From Lanius collurio (lineage: Eukaryota > Chordata > Aves > Passeriformes > Laniidae): DNA of 64,000 nucleotides. The notes beneath the pieces were generated by a model, which was not told where the DNA came from, did not search any database, and saw nothing but the letters and a program-made list of their open reading frames with translations. Location of the stretch: assembly GCA_020086605.1 (NCBI GenBank), contig JACBWW010000015.1:12822390-12886389 (forward strand), in the 5' to 3' direction. Below are positions 13,101 to 27,417 of this stretch, piece after piece. Position numbers and translations under genes: made by a program. Every line of letters starts with the position of its first letter. The stretch's first letter is position 1.

Positions 13101-16100
13101 CTGAAATAAAGTCCTTCAAAATACAAGTTTTCCATTGATGTAATGCTATACCATAAGCAAAGATTTTATTGGATATGCTCTGCCTATAAAATTTTGCATC
13201 AAGTTAATGGAGGCAAACTGGAGGGATGGTAATTAAGCTTCATATCATGCATGTTTATGTATGAAAAGGCAGGGTTGCCAGAATAGTGTTTATTGTTTTG
13301 TTGGTGGATTTTTTTAACATTTAGAATTTATTACATACAATAGAAACTGTAAAAATCCTGTGTGAAAATACAAGAGTAGGAATTGTGGAAAATTGTTTCA
13401 ACACTAGATATAAATTACTGCTGTATAGACTATTACAGGTAATAAAAATCTTTTAAACAAATTATCTTTTAAACCCCAAATTTAATCAAACTAACCAAAA
13501 CAATTTAACATTCAATTTCACTAATCTTTAAATTGAAATGCCTAATACACACACTTTGAAGAATTATTCATCGATAAACATGAAATGTGAATTTCCAGTA
13601 ATTAGGTATCAGCGGGGTGTTCTCTTTCCTTTCATGACAAGATCCAAAGCAATAAATTCCAAACTTCTCTTCTTCAGGGAAATTCAAATCAAGTAGCGTG
13701 TACAGTTGGCTGCAGAAAGAGAGGGGGAGAGGGATGAAAGAGACTTTGATTTCAGCAAACATACTGTATTATCCGTTTCAAAACTGACTTAACTATTAAG
13801 AAACTTAAGATAAGGGCGTAACAAAAGCATTCACAGTCTTATGCCAATGCCCATTCTTCCCTTTCCTCTGCAGCACTAACTCTAAATAATTAAGAAACTG
13901 TTTGGTCAGCTCTTCAAGGAATTTTTTTTCCTAAGAGCCTTATACTTCTAAGAGACCCCATTCTTCAGTGCTGAACACATTTTCTCATCCTTTATATATA
14001 GACACACACTGAACTTCACAATAATAGCCCTTTGTTTCACCTTCACTGAATGCAAACTATTAATGCAGACAACTCTCAAGTGCATATTAGATCACTGTTT
14101 CCGAGCCACATTAGCTACATGTATCATACATATCATAGCAGCATAATTCATATTGCATATTTAACACTTTAGATCAGAGTCTACACTTACCTATGCACTA
14201 AGTTCTGCCTGATGGACACTGAGTAAATAAAACCCAACTTCACTGTGATCATCAGTGCAGTAGAAAAAACTGCGCTGAATTATATCCTGTTGTGAAGTGA
14301 CTGACTCTACTGAAGACAGACAAGTTATTTCACAGACAAATATAGTCCAACATTGCTGTATCTCTCTTACTTATTCTTCTCCAAGTTCTCCTACACAAGC
14401 CAAGATTTACAAATTTGTTTTCCCTCTCCATAAGCAGCAGCCAAAAAATAACTGAATCTTTGGGAAATATTCTGTGTGCCTGAGATTAGAAGCTTCCAGC
14501 AACTGCCTTGTAAGCTTTTAAAAACCATTCTCCCACCATCCAAAAAAAAAAAAAAAGGGAGGCCCCAGAAGTGACAGATACACACTTTAAATTCATCCAC
14601 AATAGCATATTCAAAGAAAAAAAAAAAACAGAGGAGACAGTAGTCTCTTTTCCATGAAACTGACTAGCCAAAAAATAGTCCAAGTGCCCAGAGGAGCAAG
14701 AGCTCCCACTTCTGAACATAAATTTAAACCCAAGCTGGAAAGGCAAATAATTAGGAAACAACTGAAAAATGACTCAGAGTCATTTTAGGAGTAAAAACTA
14801 TAACCTTCCTTTGTGCTGCACAACTGACAAGAACATCAGACTGCACGATCCAGCAGCAGATATAGGGCAGTAGAGGTATGGTCTCCCTTGGACAAAAGCA
14901 ACAGAGAATCTCTACAAGCCTTCTTAGAGCTGGGTCTGTGGGGAAAGTACAACTTCTCTACCAAACAGTGCAGCAAAGACAATGTCTCTGAGAGGGCAAA
15001 AAGCTGCAATAAACAATCCTGAGAGGCTTACCCACCTTTACTATCCCACCATGCTGCATTCAGGGACAGCAATGTTATATATGCTTGCTCAGGGGCTGTA
15101 AAAAAAACATTATGTGTAGTTCATCTGTTAAATATATCAGACTTCTAAATTCATACTGTTAAAAAACTTCTTACACTACATTCTGAGCCTTTCTAAAAAT
15201 TACTAAAAGCCCCCAAAGCACAAATCACCACTTATTCATCTGTATTTGCTAAACAAAGCCAGCAACTTTTTTTACAAAAATCTTACAATTTGTGGCTGTT
15301 GCTTGCTCTAACAGCAAGATAAATAATTTTGATAAAGCAAACCACAGCCATGTTTAAGTAAAGAAAACTGCTACAACAAAACATAAAAACCATCTCACTT
15401 GACCTTTAGGTTTCATGTCCAAAATCTAGAACAGCAGTTTGCATCACATTTGTTCTGAGATACAGATGCTAAATACAGACTCTTGAACTAGCTTATAAAA
15501 GTTTTATCCATGACTTATAGTTGCTACTGCAAGCACTATTTAAGATGTTTAAACAAGTGAATTCATAGTCGGAAGACAGAATGGCTGCTCCACCTATTTC
15601 AGTATTATTTACCATAAAAGTTAAATGTGAGGAACTGGAAGGAAACTTATTTATGTGCTACAGTTAGTTATTAAAATACTTGATTTGGAGATTTATCAGT
15701 ATATTTTTCTTACAAATACTTTTAAATATTCTCTTCTACCTCAGAAATTCATTTCATAAATTGCATCTCAGTGAGATGTAACATGAAATAGCAAGTGTGA
15801 AAGTGCAAAGAACACCCTGTAGTGGAATATTCATTTCAAACCTGGCAGATCCCTGAAACAGGAAACTTTACTGGAACTTCTCCCATTCTTCCCCATCACC
15901 CTTAAGTCAAACTCAGTAGGGAGAGAATTTCCCAGGACTCGGCCTTTGCTATAAGAGAGTGTTATCTTAAGGACTAGAAATAGGTTCTGACATGTTCTGG
16001 CATTTCCTTAAACTAGAGGAGTTCCAACAGCAGCAAGGGAAAACAAACCAACTGAACAAACAAAAAAATAGTTTCCAAAAGAAGGCTCTGCTCTTCCAGG

Positions 16101-19100
16101 CTTCAAATGTTTAATCTGACTAAAGAAAGGGAGGTGGGAATTCTCCAACTATTCAGAGCATATTTATGCAATTTCAAATTTTCTTCTGCCGGTACTTTGA
16201 AGACATGTGGATGAGCCAGTTTGATTCCATAAGCTACAAACCACTTTTACTGAAGAAAAGGACCTGAATGGTAACACCACCTCCTATTTTGGTATTGCCT
16301 CTGCACTACGAGTGCTTCTGGATCACAGGTGGAATATCAAGAGTGTGGTCATCACACAGCTATACAGTCTCTGATCTGGAGCTGCCTTACATTTACTCAA
16401 CCTCCAGCACAGACAAGAGCAGGAAGTCTCACATGTTTTTCTAACTGGATGCCACATTTAACAGCCAAGCACTATTTTGCAATTGACATTAAGGAGCTGC
16501 GTAACTTCTGAAGGCACACACTTACTTGTGCAGAAATGCGATTCAAATTCATGGTAGAGGTATTAATTTTTCTGCAGGACATTCAGGTGTTTCCCTATTC
16601 TGTTCCCCTGACCATTCAGTCCTCCTCCTGACAATATTCACCTTCTGAAATTTCAACATGTAGCTCTGCTCCCTCTCACAAATGGACATCCAGACATGTG
16701 ATTTTCACACGTTTAGTCAAGCCTGAGTGTTTTCACTCCCTTGATCTATGATTTATCTAGTAACATTAAAATGTAGCTTATTAATCCTTCCCTGACAAAA
16801 TAGTTTTCCGTGTTTTCTAAGAACCATAATTTTCAAAATATTCAGGTGACACCAAGTGGTTAGTTGTTGTACTGCTGTCTGCTCAGACTGCTGTGAACCA
16901 GTACTATATACACTTGTGTAAAAACCAAGTATTCTGTAATGTGTGAAAGCAAATGCAGAAATGCATATCTCAAAAAAAAAGAAGGCAGAACGCCTTGAGA
17001 TTATTAATAAAAGCAGTCCAATTTTAAAATCCTATCAAAGCAGCCTCTTCTCATTTACTTATCTTACACAATTTATATGCTTTAAAAAGAAAAAAGAAAA
17101 AAAAACAACACAGCAAAACCTACCCTGTACACATCATCGAAATATAAGTTTCCTTAATTCCTATAAGAGAAGTTGCTTACCAGAAAGAATTAGCCCCTAT
17201 GTCATCCTTGCTCATTCATGTTTATAAGTAAGTTGCTTCCAAGAAACATACTCAAGACTTTTCTCAAATCACTGCCAGTATCAAAAAAAAACCCTAACAG
17301 GCAAAACCCCCAAACTCCAACGAAAAACCACAACCCACACATCCATCAGCAGCATCAGCATCATTCAACATGTCAAACCACCCAACACTTCCTTCCAGAG
17401 AAGGAAGGATTCTGTCACATCTAGCAACTCTTCTTTACCTGCAGATAATTCTTTCAATATAGAATATTTTAAACTGGAACAGAAACAACTTCTGTAGATT
17501 AGATAGGGAAAATAAATTGTACTTTTAGACTCCTCAGGGCTATGTTTCAGTATCACAACAATGCCAACATCAAAAAGAGGGTTTTAAATCAATATAAAAT
17601 ATGTATATCTCTCAAAAGTCATGTTGTATGTTTGCTTCAAATCAGGGCTCTGTACACTCTTTGCAGGGCCAAATCCTCACAAACCAGAATGCACAGAGGC
17701 CATCAAAACAAAAAAAAAAAAGTTATTCAAAGATAATAAAACAGCACTACTAGCACTAGGTCATTAGGTAGACAGCTGTCAAAAAACAAACCTGGTATTT
17801 GGGAACTCTGCTAAATACCCATTCACATTAATTGTGATTGTATGGCACAATCAAGTGCTAAAAAGCTTTAGAATACTATTAATTTAAATTCACTTTGAAA
17901 CCTTTTCCCTATTGCACTTGTAATTATAACTGAAGAGATAAAGATCTCAACACATACTTTCTTCACTTTTTTAAAAAACTTGTTTGCATTCAGGATTTGC
18001 CCACAGCTGTGAATAATCACTCTTAATCTAACCTTCTCTAATTGCTTCCTTGATTCTTTCCCAGAGAAGTATAGGAGAGAAAATAACTTTAGGCAACAAA
18101 AGAAGCAAACTGGGCAGGTACAAAACTCGCACCAGTCTTTACTCTTCAGGAGAGCCTCACACCACTATTTTGAGTTTAGTACCCTTCTTATCCTTTGTGT
18201 TCAGGCTTACATGGGTTATAAAGGCGTGGCCCTAGTTTTCCTAGTGAGAAAAATATGGAAACAGACACTCAACTAGTCAAATGCTGCCCACCAAATGCTG
18301 TGTGTACAAAACCAGACAGATACTTAGCCATTTATTATTAAAAATCATTTTGGCCATCTGAAAGCATCACCTTCTGGAGGTGGCCCAGTAATGCAAACCC
18401 ATCACACCACTGGCTAAAGTGGAGACAATGCATAAGGCTTTGTGCTTTGGATGTTCTTCTTCCTCTAAGACCTTTTGGCCATGCCAAATCCAAACCCAAT
18501 GAGAAGCAAGAACATAAGCAAAAAGAAAAAGCTTGTTTACATTTTAGTCATGCATTGCAAAAAAAAGGCATCATAGTCAAGCCTGAAGTAAGTCTGCCAT
18601 GAACTCATCTAAAGGAGAAATCTCACACAGTCTACGTACGTACATCTCAAGAGACTTCCAGAACAAGTGCTAAGTAGCAGTTTGGGGAAGAGATGAAGAG
18701 CAACACTATTTTAACAGTGTACTGCAATCACTTTTCCAATTCACCAAAATTAGAACAGGCTAGGAAAAAAACCCCAACCAACTAAAAATAATCCCAACAC
18801 CTCCAATTTCATAATATAAAAACTCTCCTCTTCTAGTAGTTGCATTGCAATTTTAAAAAATGGAACATACATAAATGAAGATGCTAGAAAGCAGACTTTC
18901 AAATAAATTTTCAGCACCATAATCATCTCACAGATAACCTTAAACTTAAGTCACTTGCATGTCATCTAATGCTTCCTTATACATCATTGCAGTAGATTAT
19001 TGTAAGCAAAAATGACCCTAGCACTGGACTCTTTAGATATTTACAGTGTTTCTTCAGTACTCTCATCTGATGGTCCAGACTCAACTGACACAAGAACCAA

Positions 19101-22100
19101 GTCTTCTGTAGACTAGCTTATACTTTAAATAAAAACACAGGTGCACCAAGATATGGACACCAAGAACAATTTGAAATTAACTTTTCTAGCTTCAGTTCTT
19201 CATATATGAACAAAAGTGTTTATGCTTACCTAGATGTAAAAGTGTGAATTGTGCTGCCAATTCCTTTGCATCTTCTACTGTTGTACAGAGCTTTTCTGGC
19301 ATGAAATAACTCTGGGACTCATCTGCAATACTAGAAATAAACACCTTGTACACCAAGAGTATTTTCCCATCCTGACCTGTGGTTGAATACAGGCAGTATT
19401 CTGGTGGTGCCCAGCTATTTTTATGGCAAAAATAATCCAGATGCATTACTGCAGAACTGAAGTGACTCAGCTTTAAAGAATACATGCTAATTGGAGTAAG
19501 CTTTATTCCTGGAAAAATGGGGTATGTACTTCGTTCAATTTCAGGGAGGCCTGGACTGTGCTGACCATTAAGATGAACTGAAAGACTTGCTGGCTTTCCC
19601 AAGGACTTTTGAGTACCATCTTCTCTGTTAGGAAACCCTAAGAGATTTTCAGAACTGGGACTTATATGACCATTAAAATGTTGCTTCCAAGAACTTTCTT
19701 TGTTAACTGGCTTTGCCAGTGTTACCTCAATACTGGCTCCATCAATGCACTTTCCATTCATTACAGACATAGCAGCAACTGCATCTTCACGGTGGTAAAA
19801 ATGAACAAAAGCATAGTCCTTCAACTTCTTTACACGTTCAACTACTCCTGGCTTGAACTTGTTGAATTCAGCTTTAATTTTGTCTTCTGTAGTAGATATC
19901 ATTAAATTTCTCACATACAATACTTTAACTCTCTGCATAGTTTCTTCATCAACTATTTTCTCAGGATCTGCCCAGTCTACTTGAATAGTGTGACCCCAGG
20001 GCTGGAACGTTCCTACAGCAAAGAAGCATAATATAAATAAGAAACACGCACAGAATCATTCTTATCACCTACCTCTACAAAAAGCAAACATGAAGCATAC
20101 CACAAGAAACTGGGTTTTATTGCCTGCATCTACTTAAGTTACTTGAAATTGTTAAAATAAATGAGACTCTGCAAAAATGACAAGTGTTCTGTTACCTTTG
20201 GGGTCATTAAGCACCATAAGCTGTCAAAACAGACTTTGCGACATGCATATACACACACACAAAAGGAGACCAAAAGTAACGTATTTAACTAGCTACTAAA
20301 CAGAGCCTCTTCAATAATATTACCACTTTAAAAAGTATGGGCAACACATGGAAATAGTAATCTAAGTGTATATCTCTAGTATAACCCTTACTCTATGTTG
20401 CACCAGACACCAGAACCAAATTAAAAGAAAAAAACCAAAACCAAACCTGCTTTGTTACTCATGTCAACCCATCATTTTGCGTACCATACTGGTTTATTTT
20501 CCATTCAGTGATCTGGAGGTATTTCTCCCATAACTTTGCATATACACATATATACCCCAATATGTTGAATATATTACATATTATTACAAGTATTATATTG
20601 ATATTTATTATATTATTATACATTTGCTAATTTGCATTTTGTATATACTTTTCCGTACTATATATTTGTGTATATATAATACACATACTACATAACCCTT
20701 AGGTAACACTCTGTCAGCTATTAACACAAGACTTACCTACATCTTAGCCTTAATAGTTTTGGAATTCATTTCAGCAAAGCTAATTCTGTATTATCTTCTT
20801 GAATGACTTTGCTTCTTCAATGATATTGTTTCATTTCCCTTCCTTCCACTTCTAGAATTTCCCTTCTTAATTGTACCTTTACCTATTCCCTCCTTTTTCA
20901 GTGAATTTAATCCCTTCTACTTTCCCTCCTTCAGAGTGTATAAAATAAGGTGCAATGAAAAAATTATCTTCTACCTGTTAAACTCTGAAAATTATTTTCT
21001 ACTAAAATATTCAAGACCTATTTTTTTAGTATTTTTAAAATATGAAACATTCACATATTTCACAGTGATGGAAGTAACATCACTCATAACATCCACAGAA
21101 AACACAGGGTACATTCAAGGCGTTATCCTTCCTAAGATCAGCTTCGAGAGAATTTGTGTGCAGAGCCTCATGCATGTAAATGAAAACTGAATGCCCATGC
21201 AAATACATATTGGTGTAAATCACAATAGCTAAATTACATAAAACTGAAGTCTATTTTTTAATTGCTTTTAATTGCCAGAACTACTTAAATTATAGCTTCT
21301 TTAAAAAAAAAAAGTTTAAAAAAAAACCCCCACAACAACAAAACATAAAAAATAAAATCGTGCTTAGCAAAAAGGAAACAATGCAGTTTTGAAACTTTCA
21401 AAACACCTTAAAGAATGGAAAACAGGGATGGATCCACCATCTCATCCCCCCACAACATGGAAACAGATACTCCCCATAAAAGTTCAGTTTTATTACAAAC
21501 CGTTTTACCTGGGATTAATCGTCTTCTAGCCATTGCAGCTGCTCTGTGAGATTCATATTCTACAAAGGCAAAGCCACGATTTTTTGTTTTGTCAGTGGCA
21601 TTTGGATAAACAATGACATCCACCACTCCTTCTGTAACTTTTTTCATTTCATTCAGTATTTCTTCCTTCTTCTTATCTTTAGGAATTGCTCCAATGAACA
21701 GTCTGCAGTTGTCCAAGCTTACGCAGACACCAATAAACTTCCCTGGACGAATTTCATAATTATTAAGAATCTTGATGGCCAGCTGGGCTGCTTCTTTAGT
21801 GGTGTACATCACAAAAGCATAGCCTCGGTTCTCACCACTGAATTCCATCATCAGCCTGAGCTCATAGATCTTCCCAGCTCTCTCGAAAACAGGAACTAGT
21901 TCATCTTCGTACATATCACGAGGAATCTTACCCACAAAAACTTCACATCCACGAGGTGGTGGAGGACCTGCCCAACCTTAAAATAAATTGTCCAACAGCA
22001 GTCTTAGTACAAAAGCCAGATAGGCACATTTCTCCCAAACCCAGTTCGAAAGTGAGAGTTATTTACTTTTGGTCTCAACTGAAAACTAGCACATTCTCTT

Positions 22101-25100
22101 CTATTATGTCTTTTTTCTTTTAAATAGAAACAAAATGCCAGAAACTCACAGTTTGTATTTCTTCCAATTCCATTTTCTGGGTTTTTTTTCCAATGGAATC
22201 TCTATGACAACACACTGAACCTGTTTATCAAAAACACTAATAGGTTTACCAAGAGTGTCTAATTCAATAATTTTTTGCCTCTTACAATTTTATTGCAGTT
22301 ATTAATATAACTGATATATCTAAGAATGATACCTCAGTAAGAACTTCAGTTTTATTTTCTAGTGCAATGCTTTAAAGTTACAAAATGTTTCTCTGCACTT
22401 CTTGCCCATGTTTTTTATAAATTTTGGTAAGGGTGCCCAGTGCAGCAATTTTTTTCTTCCTTGACATCATTCAAAAAGTCCAAATATTTTTCTTCCACCT
22501 CCACTCATGCAATAAAATAGGACTCCCTAAGGAAGGGAGGATACTGAGCCAAACTTTCTCCAATAGGCAAAATGATGGAACACTTTTACTCTAAAAACAG
22601 ACTACAGTTTTCACAGAAAGTAGTGGACAGTAGGGGAAAAAAAAGTAAATTAAAAAAAAAACACAGAACAAGTCTGTCTTTGGGTGACATCTGAAAGCTA
22701 CAAGAACATCTATGCTTCTGTCCTTAAGCCAAAGACATTCAGATATTGTTTTGTATCTCTGCCATATACACTGAAAGATATGTTCAACAGATAATGCAAA
22801 AATGTATTTATGCATTTAATATTATGGAGTTATGATCTTCAAATATGGCACTCCATTTCCCCAAAATAATAAAAAAATAATTTAAAAAGAGTTTGTTTGC
22901 CTTTGATTCTTTTTTTAAATTAGACAAACAAATTAGGTAAAAGGTTCAAAGGCAGACACTCAAATCATAACTAAAAGCCTTTTCTAAAGTTTTTTACAAG
23001 AAAGGCTTTCTATAAGAGAAAAAGCAAGGAGTTCAAAGATGGTAGAAAAACTAACACAAAACTTAGTATGTACTAGTATGAAATGACAAAGCACAATGAG
23101 GCAAGGTAAAAAAATAATTACTCTTGACAAGTTAAGACAAAAAGACCATTAAATAATCTACTTTGATTTGCAGTTCAGAATAAATTGTATTTAGATGATT
23201 TTGTAATTAACACTTTTTCCTTCATGTCTGTATTGCCAAAGAGCCTGTAATTTACTGGGGAAAAAAATTAACAGAACTGAGACATTTTTCCCTTCTCACA
23301 GAGTAATTTTTCATCTATAAACTGTACACTAACTGTATAGAAAGAACTATATGGCACACAGAGAAGCTACCAAGGCATCAGAATCGACATGCATTTGGAG
23401 TCACACTGCCATGACTTACCTAAGGAAAAGCCTGGCTCTGTTCCACACAGCATTCCACACCTTTATCATTTTCACCTTTGTAAACATTTCTGACCACTTC
23501 AGCTGAGGTCTGACTGGACATGGCAGCTAACACCATTTGCAGGCCAAGTACTGCCATCACTCACATCATGCCAGTTCCTTCCCACATAAAAACAATAAAC
23601 CAACTGTACAGCACTTAGGAGCTCCAAAGACAAATGCAACAGCACACCTCAGTCAAGAAAAAATTGTGTAGGGAAGGAATGAAATTAAGTAACAATCTTT
23701 ATTTATTTACTTACTTACTTACTAGACAAACTTACCACCCTCCTCAGCCTGGTAAAGACTGAACAGTGATTCTCAGTAAGTAAAAGCCATTTACCATACA
23801 AAAAGCCCCCCTTCTAACTTTGAAGCTGCATACTAACTCAGCAGCACAGCACATTACTGCCAACTGCAATTAACCTCTTGACTCCTGACCTAAAGAAAAC
23901 TGCTCTGTGCCACATATGCCAATGAGGGGACACATACTTAGCAGAGCAAACATGGAAAGTTAATCAAAATCATTCCACAAGCAGTTGACCAGAGTTTCCT
24001 TGACTGGGTACTCAATTCACGGCCGGACGATAGAAAATGGGACTCCCATTTTTGCAGCAGTTCAGTCAACATCAGCCATAATCCTGCACTGTTAGTATCC
24101 ATGCCATCTTAAACTTCCATGTAATTTTAATGACTCATGTGCCTAGTGACATCACTGAGTCCACTGGTTAAATGGCAGCAGACATAAAACTATGAAAACT
24201 CACTTTCATCTTTTTATATTAAACACTCTACAGATATATTTTCCACAAGTGGCATAAACTGAGTAAGAACTGCAGTGATGTCAGGTAAAAACCTATAATT
24301 TTTTAGGGCAATTTTCAGACATATCTGCTGAGAATAGAGCTGACAGTGAGACTATCCTCTAACAGCAATACAAGCTTATAGAAATCACATCCTAAATAAG
24401 CAAAATTCACAGTCAAACCCTTCATTTATAAAGATATTGTAATTTCTTACAAGCCATCTCAAACATTTAAGTCTCATTTGGCCTAGAGCCATTTATAGTA
24501 ACTTAGGATAATTTCCAACCTAAAAACCTATGAAAATACATGAAGATTCGAAGGAAAAATATGTAATTAATGTCAATGAACGGACTGATGGAAGAGATAC
24601 TTTTTCAAATACATCTAGTTTCAGAAAATATTAATAAAACTAGCTTTGCTAAACAAACACAATACTGTCTAATGCTCTAATTAAAAGACATTATTATGTA
24701 AAAGATGTATAATAATTTAAGAACAGGCTGAAGTCAGCAATGCCTTTGCAGTTCCTTTCCCAGTGCCATTTTCAAAATAGTTTCACAGGGCTTCCTTTTG
24801 CTATTTTATATAGGCTTAGTAAAAGTACAGACAAAATTTTAGACAGAAAAACTTGCAGAGAAATAATTTTGATGCAGCTCAAACTACATATAACAATGAG
24901 CAAATATAGTTCTTGCTTCTGAGCAAAACTTATAAAGACATGGGATCACAGGCCACATTTGAGAATGAACTGAAAGAGTACCACAAAGAATTCTCCTTCT
25001 TTCTGCCTGTTGAAGTCCATGATCTGATTCAGAAGGAAGAGTTACTATATTCCATGCCATACAACCAGGTCTAGTAGACAAACTCTTGTACACTGCTGAT

Positions 25101-25769
25101 GCTAGCATCACTAGAAAAATTATTTAAAATAAATGTTTCATGCTCAACTCTGAAAACAAAATGAGTTAACCTTCACTAGTGCTCCCTCCCTGAGAACAAA
25201 TGTTCATTAAAAAAAAAAAATGCTTTGACCAATGCAAGTGGTAAGGAGTCAGAGAAGACACTAACTAGGTTATGCCTCTGTCACCAACTCGCTTTCCCTT
25301 CTGTGCCACTAGACGTTTTGAAGTGTGTTCTCCTCAGTCATATGGAACACACTCAGCATTTTGAGCTCCACATTTGTTCTGCTACCTGTCAATTTTAGCT
25401 GGTTTTAAAGCTGTGACTTTTGAAATCCACCAAAGGCAAATGTTCACCAGAGTCTAGCTCAAAAGATCCTAAATTCCTGGAAAGTGTGAAACACATCAGG
25501 GCCCTCCTCATATGTGTTGTGCTTCTTACACTGTTTCCTTAAGCTTTTACTACTGATCACTGTCAAGATACACAACATGAGGCTACACCAATTTTCAGTG
25601 TCAGATCTCAAAAGAAATGCTTACCTGGTGGAGGACCACCAAATTTTCTTTGCCCATTTTGCTGAACCATGCTGTATCCAGTCTTCTCCATTAGGGCAAG
25701 TAAAGCAGCTCCATTTGGAGCACCACTTCGGATTTTGCCGCATCCATTTGCTTTATTCTCCTCGTGCAT
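13075..25769 (-). CDS. RBM46: RBM46, germ-cell RNA-binding protein (spliced, predicted 473 aa)
   Basis: RBM46 is a relative of A1CF and RBM47 with three RRMs and a DND1-type dsRNA-binding domain; in vertebrate germ cells it controls mRNAs around meiotic entry. The coding exons joined here are 25769-25625, 21976-21509, 20012-19230 and 13100-13075. All junctions are in phase 1 with GT-AG borders. The first three exons give 465 uninterrupted codons. RRM1 lies at about residues 60-137 (RNP1 RGYAFVMY, 99-106), RRM2 at 139-221 (RGFAFVEY, 182-189), RRM3 at 235-305 (KDYAFVHF, 269-276) and the dsRBD at about 376-465. The start MHEENKANG matches the known family start; an upstream in-frame ATG is ignored because a likely acceptor lies near 25820. 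Mammalian RBM46 is about 533 aa. Here the last exon hits a stop after eight codons, so the disordered tail is missing. Identity is near certain; the C-terminal end is not. Confidence 0.93.
13568..13732 (-). other. Possible alternative terminal exon inside the last RBM46 intron
   Basis: A strong polypyrimidine tract and acceptor ('ctccccctctctttctgcag') end about 600 bases upstream of the decayed terminal exon. Splicing the previous exon here in phase 1 gives ANCTRYLI and a stop. The other frame is open for about 47 codons ([17 protein letters not shown] onward) but does not match the donor phase. I do not recognise either product. The site could be a replacement end for RBM46 or a decoy. Confidence 0.25.
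19230..20012 (-). CDS. RBM46: RBM46 exon with RRM3 and dsRNA-binding domain
   Basis: This 783-bp exon encodes residues 205-465. It opens [18 protein letters not shown], then carries RRM3 ([18 protein letters not shown]), a Ser/Pro-rich linker and the DND1-like dsRBD ([10 protein letters not shown] to AAQFTLLHL). The acceptor is a good 'tttgctgtag' and the donor is GTAAGC at 19229. If the donor is not used, reading continues [12 protein letters not shown] to a stop ending at 19192, which would give a 477-aa form. Confidence 0.96.
20541..20692. repeat. AT-rich low-complexity tract in RBM46 intron
   Basis: About 150 bases are made almost wholly of TATA, ATATT and ATTAT runs between the RRM3 and RRM1/2 exons. 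It looks like decayed simple sequence, and no other structure is seen. Confidence 0.5.
21509..21976 (-). CDS. RBM46: RBM46 exon with RRM1 and RRM2
   Basis: This 468-bp exon, phase 1 at both ends, encodes residues 49-205. It carries both N-terminal RRMs, with RNP2-like EVFVGK and RLFIGA and RNP1 RGYAFVMY and RGFAFVEY. It is bordered by an AG acceptor (21978-21977) and a GT donor (21508-21507). No frameshift or stop is present. Confidence 0.96.
22000..25600. other. RBM46 intron between start exon and RRM exon
   Basis: This is a 3.6-kb intron. It is AT-rich with short homopolymers and a small (TTAC)n run near 23707-23722. I see no nested gene, RNA gene or repeat family that I can name. Confidence 0.5.
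25625..25769 (-). CDS. RBM46: RBM46 first coding exon
   Basis: This exon encodes residues 1-48 plus one base of G49, ending FGGPPP before a GTAAG donor (donor GT at 25624-25623). It includes the conserved [12 protein letters not shown] segment shared by the A1CF/RBM46/RBM47 group ahead of RRM1. About 50 bases of 5'UTR probably precede the ATG on the same exon, because an 'acttag' acceptor ends at 25820. Confidence 0.93.
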
Positions 25770-27417
25770 ATGTGCAACATCTTCAAGAGAATATTGCAAA
25801 TATTCCAATTTAGCAAGTTCTAAGTTGTTATGTGCATGCAGAAGCAACCAAAATACAGAAAAACCATTTAGGCTATATTTGCCTATTTACTGCAACTTTA
25901 TTTAGCATAAAGCTTCAGTCCTACATCCAACCATTATCACCTCTGTACTTGCTTTCAGAACACTTATTCCATAGCTGGGATAATCCTGAATTTTACCCAG
26001 CAACTACATAATCTATACACAAACTCTCCTATCACAACATATATAGCACAACTATTTTTAAGAATGCTGCCCTTCAAGTAGAAGAATGAATTCTTTCATA
26101 AACCGTGTAAACACAAAGGACCAAAAAGCTACTCGAGGTGACAAGTTCCATTTTCTTATTACTACATTTTATAAAAATACCAATTATTTCAAAATTGTAT
26201 TTTAGAACTAAAATACTGAAGGAACACCTTAAGTCTGTGCTCAGTTAATATAAAGAATTCAAAGAACTCATGAACATAAATAACTTAATCAATACCAATA
26301 TACAATAAAATTGGGCAGAACTGTCCAGCAAAACTAAGGGTGTGAAATAATCCCACCTCTGGGATTCCTATTTTCATGGCTTTATCCATTTTCACAATTT
26401 CAAAAACTAAGCAGGTTTATTATATGGTTGCTGCTGCCCTATCCCCTATTTCTCTGGTATGCCAAGATGTCACCCAACAGCTTTCAATTTCTGTCACCCA
26501 GGTGATGGAAAACAACATCACTTAACAATTACCAATTTTATTAGTCAAGCCCCTAAAAAAAATCTCAAGTCAGATGTTTCTTTCATTGCCTCCAATTTAT
26601 TTATTCCTTTCCCAAGCTTTTCTGCCTATTGTTTGTGACACTTAAACAAGCAATCTTTTTCATCACTTCAGTCCTTTGTCCAAATGTCATTTCCAAGTGC
26701 TATGTCACTTCTTTAAAAGAAATGCTGCCCAAAAAATCATCACCAGAAAAATAAGGTACCACTGTTTGTTTCTCAGTGCCTCTTTTACTTTCAGCTTTCT
26801 TCGACTTCAGGATCACGCTCCAAAAGACAATGTCCTGAGCCATCAGCAGTTTATTTTTTACAAGAAAAACATTTAAAACCACCTTAGTTTACACAAACTT
26901 TTCTTGACAATCCACTATTATTTGCTGAACGAAACTAAAGTTTTTAAAAATATTATAGACTTAATTTATGGACTGATGAAGTGTCTGCTCCCCTACTACA
27001 CTTCCGGATGTTATGCAATGATACTGCTATCCAGAGGTGGGGCTGCAGCTTCCGCCACTCCTGTCCTAGCTTTGTCATTTCTAATGTGCTTTGCATCAAC
27101 GTAATCATGATTTCTAAGTGCATTTTTTTCACAACAGCCTTCACACGACATTATAACAGACACCATAAATCCTTTCATTAGAATAGTGCCAACAGTGATT
27201 TTTTTCCCACCCTAGGAAAAAAATAAATTTTTTGGTGGGCAGATATCTTTTTTGTCTTTTCAACAAGTAAGTTATTTATTTTGGGGCAGGAATCCATGCA
27301 AGCAACCACTCTCGACAAGCTTAAATTAAATCTTCACTGGACACTAAAAAAGCCAAATTCTGAACAAAACTCCTGGCTTCATCAATATGAGATTCCAGAA
27401 AAGCAGCAGGGTAGATC

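Noticed and set aside
19192..19229. Read-through end [12 protein letters not shown] as the true RBM46 C-terminus
   Set aside because: It begins exactly at a consensus GTAAGC donor in the conserved phase, so it is more likely intron. It is kept only as an alternative.
25770..25847. Upstream in-frame ATG for RBM46 ([11 protein letters not shown])
   Set aside because: The family starts at the MHEEN-equivalent position, and a likely splice acceptor at 25821-25820 removes the upstream ATG.
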